A DNA stretch of 64,000 bases. It comes from Lepeophtheirus salmonis. Lineage: Eukaryota > Arthropoda > Copepoda > Siphonostomatoida > Caligidae. The notes under the pieces were generated by a model. It was not told where the DNA came from and did no database searches. It saw only the letters and a program-made list of their open reading frames with translations. Positions 1 through 10,809 of this stretch are shown in pieces (position 1 is the stretch's first letter; every line of letters starts with the position of its first letter). The DNA lies in contig NC_052140.2 in assembly GCF_016086655.4 (NCBI RefSeq), forward strand, positions 20,212,001-20,276,000, in the 5' to 3' direction. The translations under genes and the position numbers were made by a program.

Positions 1-153
1 CAGGTCATTAATAATTCAAATTACAGAATGGGGGATTGATAATCTACACTGATAAAAGATTTAAATGGTGTCTTGATTCTATTACATCAGATTCGATTCT
101 AACGGTTCATAACTTGAAATCGCTAAAACCTCTAAAGGTAGTCACATTGTAGC

Positions 154-181
154 TTGAAAGAGAGCCACAGCTCTCTTTCAA
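154..181. repeat. Perfect 12-bp inverted repeat with CACA loop
   Basis: Arms 154-165 (TTGAAAGAGAGC) and 170-181 are exact reverse complements around the four-base loop CACA. No ORF or recognisable RNA is associated. It lies next to a copy of dispersed repeat B, so it may belong to that repeat rather than be an independent element. Confidence 0.6.
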
Positions 182-184
182 TTA

Positions 185-290
185 AAATTGGCTCAATACC
201 AACTGATTTTGGGCCTTTTTTTTGTGTTCTTTTTCGGAGAAAAGATTGAATGATGCAATAGAGGTAACAATTGTATATGTCCTCTCCATG
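185..290 (+). repeat. Dispersed repeat B, copy 1
   Basis: The stretch reading ACTGATTTTGGGCC, a T-rich run, then GGAGAAAAGATTGAATGATG and GAGGTAACAA resembles segments at 8380-8470, 37100-37300 and 56870-57090 (plus) and 52560-52760 (minus). The shared core is ACTGAT, a T/C-rich run, then GGAAAGGTTGCATGATACAA. No coding potential is conserved between copies. It could be a SINE or the non-coding end of a larger transposon. Confidence 0.45.
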
Positions 291-479
291 AACTAATCAA
301 GGTGATTAGAGTTGCTACGTTGAATATAGATAATATATATATTTTTTAACTTTTAAGATCTGAAAATCCCTTGATTATAAGCAATGGTGCTAATCAGGAG
401 AATTTTGTGCCTGTTAAAAAACAACAAAAATCAACATGGTAAACCTAATAGTTTTAAAAATGTTGTTTTGGGTAGTAGC

Positions 480-625
480 TTAGCTGTCATGACGTTTACA
501 AATAGCTCTATCAAGGGAGGGGAGGAAGAGAAGGAAATAAACAAGGTCATAGGCCTCAGATGTCGATCCACAATTTCTACTTTGAGTCCTACAAGGAATT
601 ATTATTGTAACTCCACAACAAAATC
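480..625 (+). repeat. Dispersed repeat A, copy 1
   Basis: The core GATCCACAATTTCTACTTTG followed by AGTCCTACAAGGA recurs in diverged form at about 7250-7390, 32640-32800 and 39280-39425 (plus), and at 12690-12800, 27330-27480 and 61300-61365 (minus). The reconstructed core is roughly CGATCCTCAATTCTACTTTG then AGTCCAACAAGGACTTA, usually preceded by CACTCCGTA and followed by TTGTAACTC. The 88-residue ORF over this copy is not preserved in other copies and is not called a gene. Confidence 0.5.
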
Positions 626-649
626 CTCACGGTTACTATCCCCCTTTTA

Positions 650-2160
650 AGAGCACACAAAAATGTTTAATCCGCCTTTGGATACATTGATGTTATGTTG
701 TATGTAATAGAAAAGGATGTTACCAATTCAGAAATTAAATAATAATGACAACAGCTGAGGAAAATAAAGTTCATTCTTTTTTTTTGACAACTTTTTTTGT
801 AGCTATAATCTGGCATTTTTGATTAGGGGACAAAAAGAAGTTCATCATTTTCTAATGGCAAATTGAGCCACAGGCCCTATCATTTTAACAACTGAAGAAA
901 GAACGGTGAGCTAATTAATTCATCCGATTTTCATCACTAGCTATAAGGCGTGTAATTATAGATATTTAAACAACTTTACCTGGAATGAATTTCCAGACTA
1001 CCTTGCAAAGAATGTTAAAGTAAAAATTTTAAGACTGTAAGAGTACCACAATGCTACGCAAAGAAGAACATACATGATGACTTTTTCTATGAAGTTTGGT
1101 CCAATAAATACAAAAAAGATCAAAACATGAAACATACTCATGTCATACTAAAAGAAACCGAAATTGAAGGCTATCGGCCCACCTCAGAAAATGGAAGAAT
1201 ACAAATGCAACGTGGAATGTGTGTTTCGAAGAGCCACAAAGTGCAAACCCCCTCAGCAATAGATGTTCCACTCTCTCTCTCATATGAGAGATATCAAACA
1301 ATCAAAAAAAAAAAAAAAAAAAAAAAGACAAAACATTGTATATTAAAATTTATGAAATGTACACAGATGAAAAAAATAATTTAGAATAACATTAACATCA
1401 AATAGGTCTCAGGAACTGCTGTTGTAGGACATGTACCCCATTGTGGGGTCATGTACCCTATGTTTGTATCATTTTATTATACTGCATGTATATGGTAAAT
1501 ATTAATAAATTTTAACTTTTTTTAAACCTTAGACAACTTCATTTTCTTATTTTTTTCAGCCCTGCAACCTTCCAAGAAATCGGACATATTTATTTCGTTT
1601 ATTATGAGAGGAATGGTTGCGAGGTACCATTACAAAATGACAAGATAGATTTTAAATGGGTTTTTAGGAGTGATTCGTCATGAAATATTTGGCACTTGAA
1701 GTCTATATCAAACGTGTAAACAAGACATGCCTTGTATTCTGATAGAAAATATGAAGTATCAGAAATCGTTGGTATTTCCCTTCGTAAACCAAGCCCTTTT
1801 CAACCCACAAATGTACATTAATTTTTTCGCTAATCATTGTTATGAGGGACTTTATAACAATAACATTCATGTATGTAAATGCATAATTATGGCTAAATAC
1901 ATGAAGTATTTAATGAGAAAGGCAGAAATACAAAAATAATGCAATTAACTAGTAAATAATAATAATTATGTTTTTGACACATCAATACGAAGGTGTGGTG
2001 TGTTTTATTTATGACGTATATCGAACCAAAATGGCGTAATGACTCTTCTCTAATCCTTATATGTAAGTCTCTCAGTATTATGAACAAAGAGGGGGACTTG
2101 TACTTTAGACTTTCAATTCATCTTGATCTCACAATCAAGTACTTGACACTTGAATTCAAG
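650..2160. other. AT-rich intergenic DNA with small palindromes and a poly-A run
   Basis: No supported gene. Visible items are a 16-bp perfect palindrome TCTCTCATATGAGAGA near 1276-1291, a 24-base A-run near 1303-1326 (which creates a poly-lysine ORF), and a short hairpin near 1428-1452 whose arms are ACATGTACCCCA and TGGGGTCATGT. ORFs of 60-85 codons here have random composition. Confidence 0.5.
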
Positions 2161-2459
2161 AGGACTATATAAATATGGTGTGTCGATAAGAAACTTGCAA
2201 CGGAGTCTGGTTGACGTTAGGACACCATTTTTTTGATGACGTCACAACGGAGGCAAGTTCAGTGTTACTGACTAGTTTTAAGTATTAACTCACTTCATTC
2301 CAAGAATTAAGTCTTCTTTTAGTGGTATTAGACATATTTGTACTGTGGCAACCTGAACAAACCCATCAGATGTCCACTACTTTTGTATGTTTCTTTGAAA
2401 ATTTATATTATTTTAATTAAAAATAACTTTTAATTAATTTTTTTAAATAATTTTAGTAA

Positions 2460-2520
2460 TCGTCGGGGCTCTGAGAAAATATTCTCTTGAACTTAATGTG
2501 CGTAGGTTCACGCCCCGGCC
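2460..2520 (+). repeat. tRNA-like fragment with B-box-like motif
   Basis: GTCGGGG at 2461-2467 can pair with CCCCGGC near 2512-2518 like a tRNA acceptor stem, with one T-G pair. GTAGGTTCACGCC resembles a Pol III B box and T-loop. The span is only about 58 bases and the D arm/A box is not recognisable, so it is not a functional tRNA. It is more likely a tRNA-derived SINE head or a decayed tRNA-like sequence. Confidence 0.3.
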
Positions 2521-3124
2521 ATTCCTTCAGAAAGAAATATACATACTTTATATTTATGGACTTCAAACAAAATTCCTAGGTTAAACGGAGTAATTATAAT
2601 ACTATAACGTTTAATTATACTTAATCAGTGCAACTTCATGTATCCAATTAAAGGAACATACAAAAATGAAGAAGGATATGAGAGACAGAGAAACAGACAG
2701 TGACTTGCTTATTGACAGACACACTGGACAACGCAATCTAAAATTGAAAGAGACTCACAGTAGATGAGATGGCTTTTGTCCATAATTGTGACAAGATAGA
2801 GAGAATGAGAAATGAGCACCTGTCCTATTTCCACGGCATTTGACGACTCTGTTGTCCAACAACTGATAAATGATTAGAAAGAAGAATATACTGTCCTTGT
2901 TTTTTGTTGCTTGAAAGCCTAAAAAACAAACAAGAGTTAGCTACAATGTATACAACTGACGGCTATTTCAAGAAGTATCCGGAACGAATTCCAGGATATC
3001 GGATTAATACTCAAAACAGCCGGTAAAATTAGATGTCGGAGTAGATGCTGTGTTGAAATTAAAATCAGGCGACAGAATCCCTTAATAAAAAGAGAATAAT
3101 ACTTTATACATTTATTTCAAATAT

Positions 3125-3300
3125 TAATTCTCAAAGTGACCCCCCGTTGTCTTCACTATAGCCTCGATCCTAACCCTACAACATGTCAGCCCACTCTTTA
3201 TCCAAAGTAGCCTTTAGGGCATCTGAATTCACAGGGGAGGTGGCACAGGTCTTACTCTCGATGAAGGTTGTGAACAGAACAAAAAAGTTCCGCGGCCATC
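3125..3300 (-). mobile_element. Mariner transposase C-terminal relic
   Basis: On the minus strand the residues NSDALKATLDKEWADM are followed, after a small disruption, by RVRIEAIVKTTGGHFEN and a stop at 3125-3127. This is the usual mariner C-terminus: a 'DALKATLDKEW' helix, then 'R-x-EAI-x-GGH'. The catalytic core upstream is absent or unrecognisable. The downstream end may reach a TA-flanked terminus near 2950 (ACAACTGACGGC), but its partner end was not found. Confidence 0.6.
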
Positions 3301-3514
3301 GGAACACAAGTTTTACGAAACAGTATCCAACATATTGTAGATAATTGTTAACAATTTAAAAAGAGCTAAATATAATTTTACCAATCAACGTTCAAAACAA
3401 TAATTAAGATAATGAAAGCAGAAACATTGATAGCTGACAATAAAATACAATGAATATTTTTATGTTAGCTAACGTTTGTCTCAGTAATATACATGTATGC
3501 CTCAACCAACTATT

Positions 3515-3766
3515 TAAAATTATGTGTCCCCGATTCAAAATTTTAAATTATTATATGCCTACTCTATACCTGTTGAAATGTAGACACATAATTTTAAGTC
3601 TTTATCTTAAATATCTATATTTAATTATCTATTTCATAGTTTAATTTTATAAATAATCAGGTATTGATTATTTATAAAATTAAACTATGAAATTAAGTTG
3701 CTTTAACAGGTATAGAATAGGCATATAATAATTTAAAATGTTGAATCGGGGACACATAATTTTAAG
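3515..3766. repeat. Large imperfect palindrome (foldback)
   Basis: Inner arms 3631-3659 and 3665-3693 are perfect 29-bp reverse complements around the loop GGTAT. The palindrome continues outward: 3515-3573 (containing GTGTCCCCGATTC and GCCTACTCTATACCTGTT) pairs with about 3705-3766 (AACAGGTATAGAATAGGC, GAATCGGGGACAC). The left arm carries about 57 extra bases between inner and outer stems, including ACACATAATTTTAAG, a second copy of sequence from the right outer arm. This suggests an inverted duplication that was later rearranged. The 64-codon ORF at 3450-3644 is a by-product. Confidence 0.85.
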
Positions 3767-4789
3767 GGATTTGAATAAAAATATTAAATTTTGAGTATTG
3801 CACATTTCATATATTTAAATTGTTGTACCATATTTGATTTGTAAATAATTGTTCTTTCCGCAAAGTAGTTGAAAGCTAAACTAAAACGAATGTTGGAAAG
3901 GGGTGTTAAAAATATTATTTGCTAGACTTTGGCCAGAAACAATGCGTATAAATCGTTCCATATGCAATTATCTTATGTTTTATCCTTCATTACAATTCAA
4001 TCTGACAACTAGAAGCATTATTCCTAATTCCTAACGACCTATTTGAACCAATTACACCAAAGCTAATATAATAGTTTACTTGCTAAACTTATAGAAACTA
4101 AGATTTGTTTGCACAGTTTCAAATTTGTTCCAAACTATTTTAGTTAATTAAGAATTGATTACTGTTTACCATAGTACATACATATATTATACAATAGTAA
4201 GATATCCATACTTTACAAAACTATACACAGATACGGCAGAGAACACGACAACACAAAGGAGTATATGTGCTACTACAGGAGAAGTTAAAAAAGTCACACT
4301 TAATTTTGAGGTTATTATCAATAATCTGTCTCATTTTTGTACATTTGATAAATGTAAGAATAAAAATTGCATGGCTTGGTATCTCTCATATGAAAGCGTT
4401 AATAAACATCTGTTAATAAGGTGGTCTGGGCTTTGTGTTTATTACATGCAAATATTAGACACTGCACTTGTATTTTCTATTTTATCAGATTGGCCAAAAA
4501 TGGCTGTTTTGTTTTGGTTTCTTCTACATGTGATGGGTATGTTTCACTCTTTGATCTTCCCTGTATCTCTTGTACCAAACTTCGAAGAAGAAGTCACCCA
4601 CCACCTTCTTTATTTAGTTAAGAGACACTCCAACGCACAAACCATTTTGACATTTCGTACCAGTCTTTGCAAGATAATCTGAATTTTTGAATGATCTGAA
4701 TGGCCTTTCCACCGATCGAGATATATGTATATTTCACTTTTTCGTATGTTTAATATTTATTTGCACTTCTTGACTATATCACTTTTCGT

Positions 4790-6180
4790 AAACAGATTTA
4801 GAATAGCGCCGATTGAGAATCCCATCGAATTATTACGTTTTTTGATGGTTTGTCTTGGTTAAGAAGAGCTACCACTGACTGTGTGATGGCGATCATTTAT
4901 GCTTGAAAGACCGATGCTTCGTTATTTATATGTGGCTGATGATTGATGAATTGATATGCCACCTCGAGTGATTGGCCATCCCAATTTCTTTCTCGTCTTT
5001 GGATACCTCTGTATATATAATTGTATCAGGGTCTTCAACTTGATAATTGCTGGCCCAGATACGATTGGCCGTGATATTGTCACTTACTTTATTCAATTCA
5101 AATTGATCAAGTATTTTATCGCAAAGGAAACTATGCCTACGACGCCTTGGAACATCACCGATGCCATCCCAGGTGCCCCAGAGAAAATGTCTTGTTCTCT
5201 ATTTATACCATTTCAATTGCGCTTGTATGTAGAGGTCGAGGAGAGTGATGCCAAACACTGGCTCTTTTCCTGTTGTTGATGGGGTTCGGAGGGTATGAGT
5301 AATGCCCAAGAGTTTTTTCCTCTGAATGGACGTTAATTTCCGAGTTCTACCTTTCTTTGCAATAACAGTGTGCCTCTATACAAGACACCCATAGGTGATG
5401 ATGTGTCTGATCATTTTTTCGTAAAGCCAGATAGCTTTATCCGAGGTTAACTCCCACTTTTGCCCTATGACTGCCTTTGCCATGTTCCATATACTGGGAC
5501 ACTTCGCAGCTTTTTCTTTGAAGTATTCGGTCCAAATGAGTCATTGCTCAAACACCACACCTAGGTACTTCATTTGTGTTGCATATTTCATAACTTTTCC
5601 AACCATATATAATTGTGGAAAGTATTTAGATCTTAATGTAGGTATATGCCTTTGAGAAGACTATAGCACTTGACCTTGATGGGTTAGAGGTGACACCATT
5701 TGTTTCCCCCTATTCCATAACCAAATTTATAACATCATGATTCCCATTGACTAGAGTACAAGGATGCTTACCACTTATTAATAGAAGAATATCGTATGCA
5801 TAATCTACAAATTGCAATTCACCTTCTTTAAACTTAGTCAAGAGGATATCCATAATTATATTCCACACAATTGGAGATAAAACTCTACATTGAGGACTAT
5901 CAATTGTTAGATTGATGTTGAATGTTTCACCTTTTAATTCAACTGTGACTGTTTGTGTGTGGAGAAGGTCCCTATACCAAGATTTGATGTTTACTGGCCT
6001 TAACAGCTTTGTCATTACTGTGTTTGCTGAGTGAAATTGTATGTAATCAAACCCACCTGTCCAGTCAAAACTGATTGCAAGTGTGCCATGTTTCTGATAA
6101 ATGGATTTTCGAGTATATCTATTGCTTGTGAGAAGGCTGTTTCAGTTGATATACCCCCTGTGGAAGCATGATACGACTGA
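4790..6180 (-). mobile_element. Non-LTR retrotransposon fragment: reverse transcriptase plus RNase H
   Basis: Frame 6015-5710 encodes a stretch of reverse transcriptase with a 'SPQCRVLSPIVWNIIMDIL' block (normally SPQGGVLSP) followed by 'VDYAYDILLLISGK', a decayed YADD box. Further along, in broken frames, are 'WGETNGVTSNPSRSSAIVFSK', a 'KWELT...YEKMIRHIITYGCL' thumb-like block, then 'IIYTEVSKDE' (cf. TDGSK) and 'IIRWDSQSALF', which match RNase H motifs. RT followed by RNase H fits the I/R1/LOA group of LINEs. The endonuclease end is missing beyond about 6180. Many stops and frameshifts mean it is dead. The clade is inference; the RT call is firm. Confidence 0.8.
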
Positions 6181-6184
6181 AGTC

Positions 6185-7245
6185 TAGGGACTATTACTAT
6201 TCGTAAAATAAAAATATACTATCGGCTACATAATTTTATTTGATTGAGCTTATATAAGAGAGTATACACCAACCTAAAAATTCAGCATTACATATAGATA
6301 ACAACCCCAATTTATTTTTTCGACTTTATTAATTGAAGGCAAAAATTACACTAAAAACCATTAAAAGCTAAAAACAATAAATTGAACGGAACCCCGAAAA
6401 TGCGGAACATTTACAAGCCTGCCCCAATGGTACACCAGATCCGATAGTCTAGAAGTTTTTTGTCTGATGAAGACAAAGGCCACATTGACCAGGGCCAGAT
6501 ATTCACCAATTTATCTCTACAACACGTTTGAGTTTTTTTTTTTTTTTTTGCTCTGTGGCCGAGGGCAGAGCGTTCTACAAGACATGGTTGACATTCAGAT
6601 AGTTGAGCTTCAAACAAAGAGTCCACTGTCTCTATGATCTCCAAGTACACATATGCACTTAAAATGACTAAAAATAAATCTGAATGGTAAGATAAAAATA
6701 TTCATGGAATTGGAAATGTGAACAAAATACTTGAGACTCGGCACGGACACGCTGTATGAGGACTTTTTCCCATCTCTGATTCTCAACTATAGATAATTTA
6801 TGGAAAGGGTCGACCAACATAACGGTGAAACAAAAATTATCCCCTTGAATTCTGATAGGTTTAAATCTTCTAACTGCGTTCTAGTCATCATTCGACTCAT
6901 GTCATTCTTAAAAATGAGATATTAAGAAGGAAAAAAAAAATGATTCCAGTTTGATATTCCAATGTTTCATTAATATTTGATATATTAAAAACTTCAGATA
7001 CTCAGACTTCTGAATCCTTTTACCAAATATTTTGATCAGGGAAGAGCAAAATTTTGCCGACTTATTGTTGTCATTGAGAAAATTTAAAAATCTTTTTTGC
7101 TCTTTTTAACCGTTTCAACTTGCTCTGTTCAGAGATAAGATGGTTCTTTGTCCTCCTCTGTGATTTTGTATCAATTTCATTCCGGATTGAAAATAATCAA
7201 TTGTGTAGCACAAGATAATTTCAATCCTGTAATAGCTTCATGCAG
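6185..7245. other. AT-rich spacer, no gene seen
   Basis: No coding stretch with recognisable motifs. There is a T-run near 6533-6549. The 79-codon minus ORF at 6411-6650 is interrupted by a poly-K tract from that run. Its 'RDKLVNIWPWSMWPLSSSDKKLLDY' segment resembles the mariner 'W-MWPPSSPD-NPLDY' block, so a short transposase scrap at about 6430-6530 (minus) is possible. Confidence 0.4.
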
Positions 7246-7249
7246 CTTT

Positions 7250-7390
7250 AGAGAGGAAGGAAGGAAATAAACAAAAGTTCCACTCCGTACCAAGTAAGGA
7301 CATAGCCTTAATTACTCCGTTGTCGATCCTCAATTCTACTTTGAGTACAAGAGGGACTTAGGCTCATTAGTGTTGTGTCTGTCTTTTTTT
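7250..7390 (+). repeat. Dispersed repeat A, copy 2
   Basis: Contains CACTCCGTACC, TTACTCCGTTGTCGATCCTC and AATTCTACTTTGAG followed by GGGACTTA, the best-preserved plus-strand copy of repeat A in the window. Confidence 0.55.
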
Positions 7391-7442
7391 AGAACTGAAC
7401 ATTCCAGTTCAGTCTCGGTACCACCTATTTCAGTTCTAAAAA
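7384..7442. repeat. Inverted repeat built on AGAACTGAA
   Basis: TTTTTTAGAACTGAA pairs with TTTCAGTTCTAAAAAA about 35 bases away, and an inner CCAGTTCAG can pair with the first arm too. It sits directly after repeat A. The alternation of GAACTGAAC and AGTTCAGTC resembles short phrase repeats seen elsewhere in this window. Confidence 0.55.
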
Positions 7443-7504
7443 ATGATAAAATTTGGTCCTTGATCGCGTCATTTAATTTTATTTCTTCTTTGTATGTTGA
7501 AAAT

Positions 7505-7970
7505 GGTCAAGGCTGCTGTGGGGAGGAGTGAGTTAAAGAAGTTGTAGGATCAGCCATTCTTTACTCCAATTTTCAACAATTCCGTATAGACTATTGTAAG
7601 AGTCTTCTGAATGGTTTCTTAAATAACTTTTGCCCACCCAAGAGCCCCGGACCTCGACACCCTGGACAAAGACATCTGGTGGCAAGTGGGTTCCAAAGCC
7701 AGCCGAGTTCACCATATTAACTTTGTCGAACTCAAGTAATCTGTGAATAAGGAGCGGAAGAAAATTAGCCTCAGTTACTTATCACATGTATGCGTGGCTT
7801 TACCACCATCTTCGAGGCTAATTTTGTTCAAATTCACAAATAGTGTCCCTGTATGTAAATTGAATAAATCTCTCCCTGATGTCTACCCTGTCGGAGTTGA
7901 TTAAACTTCATTTAATATTTAATACAGTATCAAATAAAATACTATGTAGGATTGTAATATTATGAAAGAT
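7505..7970. other. Low-AT stretch without a recognised gene
   Basis: A 60-codon minus ORF (7533-7715) lies in less AT-rich DNA, which in this window usually marks decayed transposon coding sequence. I could not match it to a transposase block, so no product is called. Confidence 0.3.
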
Positions 7971-7975
7971 ATATA

Positions 7976-8270
7976 CAGGGTATATATATTCTAGTGGAAG
8001 ACATTTTATTATTTTCAACCTGGAATGGCATTGATGCAACATCACGGTGGAGGACAAGACATCTTACCTCTGAACAGAGCAAGATGAGACGGGTGGAAAG
8101 AGCAAAGAAGATCCTTAATATTCTAAAGGCCAACAAAAATTTGCTTAAAGTTTTGATCTTAAGGGATGAAAAAAAAAAAAAAAAAAAAAAATCCCCGTTG
8201 ATCCCACTGTGAATAAGCAGAACAGCGGCTACATCATAAGCGAACCCCTAGTCTACTATATCTAAGAGAG
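7976..8270 (+). mobile_element. Deleted DD37D-type mariner, copy 1
   Basis: Starts CAGGGTATATATATT after TA at 7974-7975. A frame then reads 'SRWRTRHLTSEQSKMRRVER' and 'AKKILNILKANKN', followed by an A-run and 'VNKQNSGYI'-like codons. The same order, with about 80 bp of matching leader, occurs at 57211. Both lack the N-terminal HTH region, so they share a deletion. The catalytic core is missing here: the element ends by about 8270. The poly-K in the ORF comes from expansion of an A-run. Confidence 0.65.
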
Positions 8271-8274
8271 TCTG

Positions 8275-9390
8275 GGGGAGAGGTTGTGAGTTACTCCTTA
8301 CTTGTTGATCATTAATAACACAATAAAAAATTGGGGGTACTAAAGAAAATAAAAAATTTGGTATGATTGCCTTATTTGCCTAACTACTGGATGATTGCAA
8401 GCCTTTCTTCGTTTTTATTTTAAAGGAAAGGTTGCGGGATAAAATAAAGGTGACGACGTGTGAGAAGAGGAAAAGGGGTTATGAAAATGATAAGAAGGAG
8501 GAGAAGTAGTGTTAAACGACAGCAGAGTAAGATTATGAGAGGACTAACTTCTACTTCCTAAGGTATGAACAATAGTCATTGATCGGGATTCCATTCCTAT
8601 TCACTTTTAAAGAGTTATGATGGCGTCATTTCTAATCCATACTCACCCTATCATTCATATCCATCTCCCATCCAACACTAGTTATCACTCATCCTCACTG
8701 CCAATTAACCATCCAGCCCTGCCCCTACATCCCAACACAAAACTACTAACTAGTTTTGACCGTATGACGTAACGAAGCATCCCTCCACAAAGTAGAAGGA
8801 ATTTAATGGGAATGAAATGACTGGTTACATTTAAAGATGAATGAGATGATATAGGACAATACAAATTGACTATGATATCTAAAGACTTGATAAACGTATA
8901 ATTTCGGGTTTTTCTAGAGGATCCAACTCTATCATCAGTTGGGTCTTTTTTGATCGAGCCTATGAGACGATTTTTCTGCTATGGTTTAGGGTAAGCTCGA
9001 ATCTCCATACGAGTAATTCACAATGATCTTTTTCCTTGATCCCAGAGTCAAGGAAGCATAAGTATATCATTTCAAGGAAATAGGTGGGGTAGGTATTGAT
9101 AGAAACCTTTGATAGTCTATAAGGGCAATTGTAATTTGTAAGTACATTTATCTCTGCGAAATGAAACATTTTTATAGCAACTATACGAATATATAGTTTC
9201 ACTACTTGGAATGGATTAAATATTTATTTAAACTTGGTTTTAACACCAAGATCCACTTGTGAGATCATTGAACAACTTCAAATGCTTTATTTTTTATTTA
9301 TTTAAACATATTGATAAATCATTAATTACTAACGATCACTCAATACAATATTGGAATAAGACAAATCTGAGCATTTAAGTAAACAAATTA
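8275..9390. other. AT-rich spacer downstream of the secreted-protein gene
   Basis: Contains a diverged copy of dispersed repeat B at 8380-8470 (GGAAAGGTTGCGGGATAAAA then AAAGGTGACGACG). No other supported feature; the 80-codon minus ORF at 8960-9202 shows no motif. Confidence 0.4.
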
Positions 9391-9393
9391 TGT

Positions 9394-9403
9394 TTTATTT
9401 ATT
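9394..9403 (-). terminator. Overlapping AATAAA polyadenylation signals
   Basis: On the minus strand two overlapping AATAAA hexamers lie at 9394-9399 and 9398-9403, about 140 bases beyond the stop of the secreted-protein gene. The spacing fits a short 3' UTR. AATAAA is common in AT-rich DNA, so use is inferred. Confidence 0.5.
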
Positions 9404-9540
9404 TTAAATATTCATTTGAATATGGATTTCCAAGAATAAATTAACAGAATAATAAATAAATAAGTAGATATGTCGAATGACTAAGCTAAAAGGGTAATGG
9501 TAATGATGATATCTTAGTCATTTTAATAATTAAAATAATC

Positions 9541-10715
9541 TTATTTGGCCAAACCAGAAGCAGCAGAAGGAACGTAGCACCACTTTTTGATAACTGGCTT
9601 CTTGACAACTCTGGGGTTCTTTCTGGAACGGGAGCAGATTTCCTTGGGTACATCAACACATTCTTCAACAGGCTTAAGAGTTGGGATCAACTTGGTGACT
9701 TGTTTGCAGGACTTTTGGGGTTCCAAGTAACACAACTCCTCAGGAACTTCTTGGACGATGGTTTCCTTCTTTTCGAAACATTCTTCAGGTCCAGCTTGGG
9801 GAACACAACCTGTGGGACCACACAATTCTCTGGGAATCTTCTTACAATCGGTTTCGGGACTGTATTTCTTGACGTTCTTCTTTTCATTGGTACATACTTG
9901 TTTGGGCCATTTGGTGCATTTTTGTTCGGTGGTATAACCTTGGGTGACATCCTCGCACTTCTCTTCTTGGATGGTCTCACAATTGACAACGTCATCCTCA
10001 ACATCGTGTTCGTGGTAACGAGTTCTACATTCGGATTCGTAGACAGTCTTACATTCTTCAGGTCCTTCACCTTCGCAAATCAAAGGAGTGTGACAGAATC
10101 TATGAGGAGGAAGAATAAATAAAAGGATATTGAATATATACTAGATGTTTTGCATCAACTTACTCAACAGGCTCGTCAACAGCAATCTTCTTATATTCGA
10201 TAAAACAATCCTTCTTAAAGTTTTCTTCGCAATCTTCTTCCTGTTGGGGTTCGAAGTCGGTGGTATAGGTGGTGTGACATCTCTCGGAGTAGCTGTGGTG
10301 ACATTCGATATGATCATCATATTCGGTTTCTTCTACCATGACTACCTTATCAATACAACGCTCACCAGCAGCGGCAATAGATCCAATGTCTAGTGGGATA
10401 TCATCTCCCTCACCTTGACGACCCAACCTACTTTCAGATGAGGCAGCAGGAAGTAATTCATGGGCTTCAGTGTGGTCATGTTCTTCGTGATGCTCAGCAG
10501 AATGATCTGCATTGTGAGCTCCATCATTGAAAGGGAATGTGTTCAACAGGGATCGTCTTTCCCGTACTTTTGAGTCGCCGAAAGCAACGGCAGTTCCGAT
10601 CAATGCAATTAAGCAAATAAACTGGGAAACGATAAAATGTTATTATTAATATATATAGAAGTTAAATACTTTTCATGTCTTTATAAACTATTACTACCTT
10701 AGCAGTGGAAACCAT
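9541..10715 (-). CDS. Secreted cysteine-rich protein with eight C-x7-C modules (3 exons)
   Basis: Exons are 10715-10698, 10621-10164 and 10099-9541. Introns of 76 and 64 bp have GT-AG ends; intron 2 has a perfect GTAAGT donor and a pyrimidine tract before CATAG. Joined length is 1035 nt, 344 residues. Start: MVSTAK lies in exon 1 and continues into a hydrophobic signal peptide ending near Ala-Val-Ala-Phe-Gly (residues 17-21). RERR at 26-29 is a furin-type site. Residues 38-61 hold seven His plus many Asp/Glu, a possible metal-binding stretch. From residue 95 there are 22 Cys; eight pairs have exact C-x7-C spacing (e.g. CHHSYSERC, CKKIPRELC, CVDVPKEIC). The tail PVIKKWCYVP is followed by SAASGLAK and TAA. 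No frame damage is seen. It resembles conserved secreted Cys-rich arthropod proteins as I recall them; function is unknown (matrix, cuticle or secretion are guesses). The antisense ORFs over exons 2-3 are shadows. Confidence 0.88.
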
Positions 10716-10764
10716 TTTTGTCTATGAATATTTGTGATATTGTTACACAATATTGGTTATTCAA

Positions 10765-10803
10765 ATACTGATACTGTATATCCTTTGGCAGGATGCTTAT
10801 ATA
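10765..10803 (-). promoter_or_regulatory. TATA box and initiator-like site of the secreted-protein gene
   Basis: TATATAAG lies at 10803-10796 on the minus strand. Initiator-like sequences follow at suitable spacing: ACAGTA (A at 10774) and TCAGTA (A at 10768). Transcription would start about 53-59 bases before the ATG at 10715. This is a compact, conventional Pol II core promoter; TATA-driven promoters often serve strongly or stage-specifically expressed genes. Confidence 0.6.
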
Positions 10804-10809
10804 GTATTC

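Noticed and set aside
1127..1384. ORF with a poly-lysine tract (likewise 7994-8212)
   Set aside because: Lysine runs come from A homopolymers; the first has no motif and the second is a transposase fragment.
2461..2518. Functional tRNA gene
   Set aside because: Only 58 bases, no D arm or A box; kept only as a tRNA-like repeat fragment.
9700..10122. Plus-strand ORF of 140 codons, and a plus ORF at 10145-10393
   Set aside because: Exact antisense of exons 3 and 2 of the secreted Cys-rich gene, whose splice sites, signal peptide and Cys spacing make it the real coding strand.
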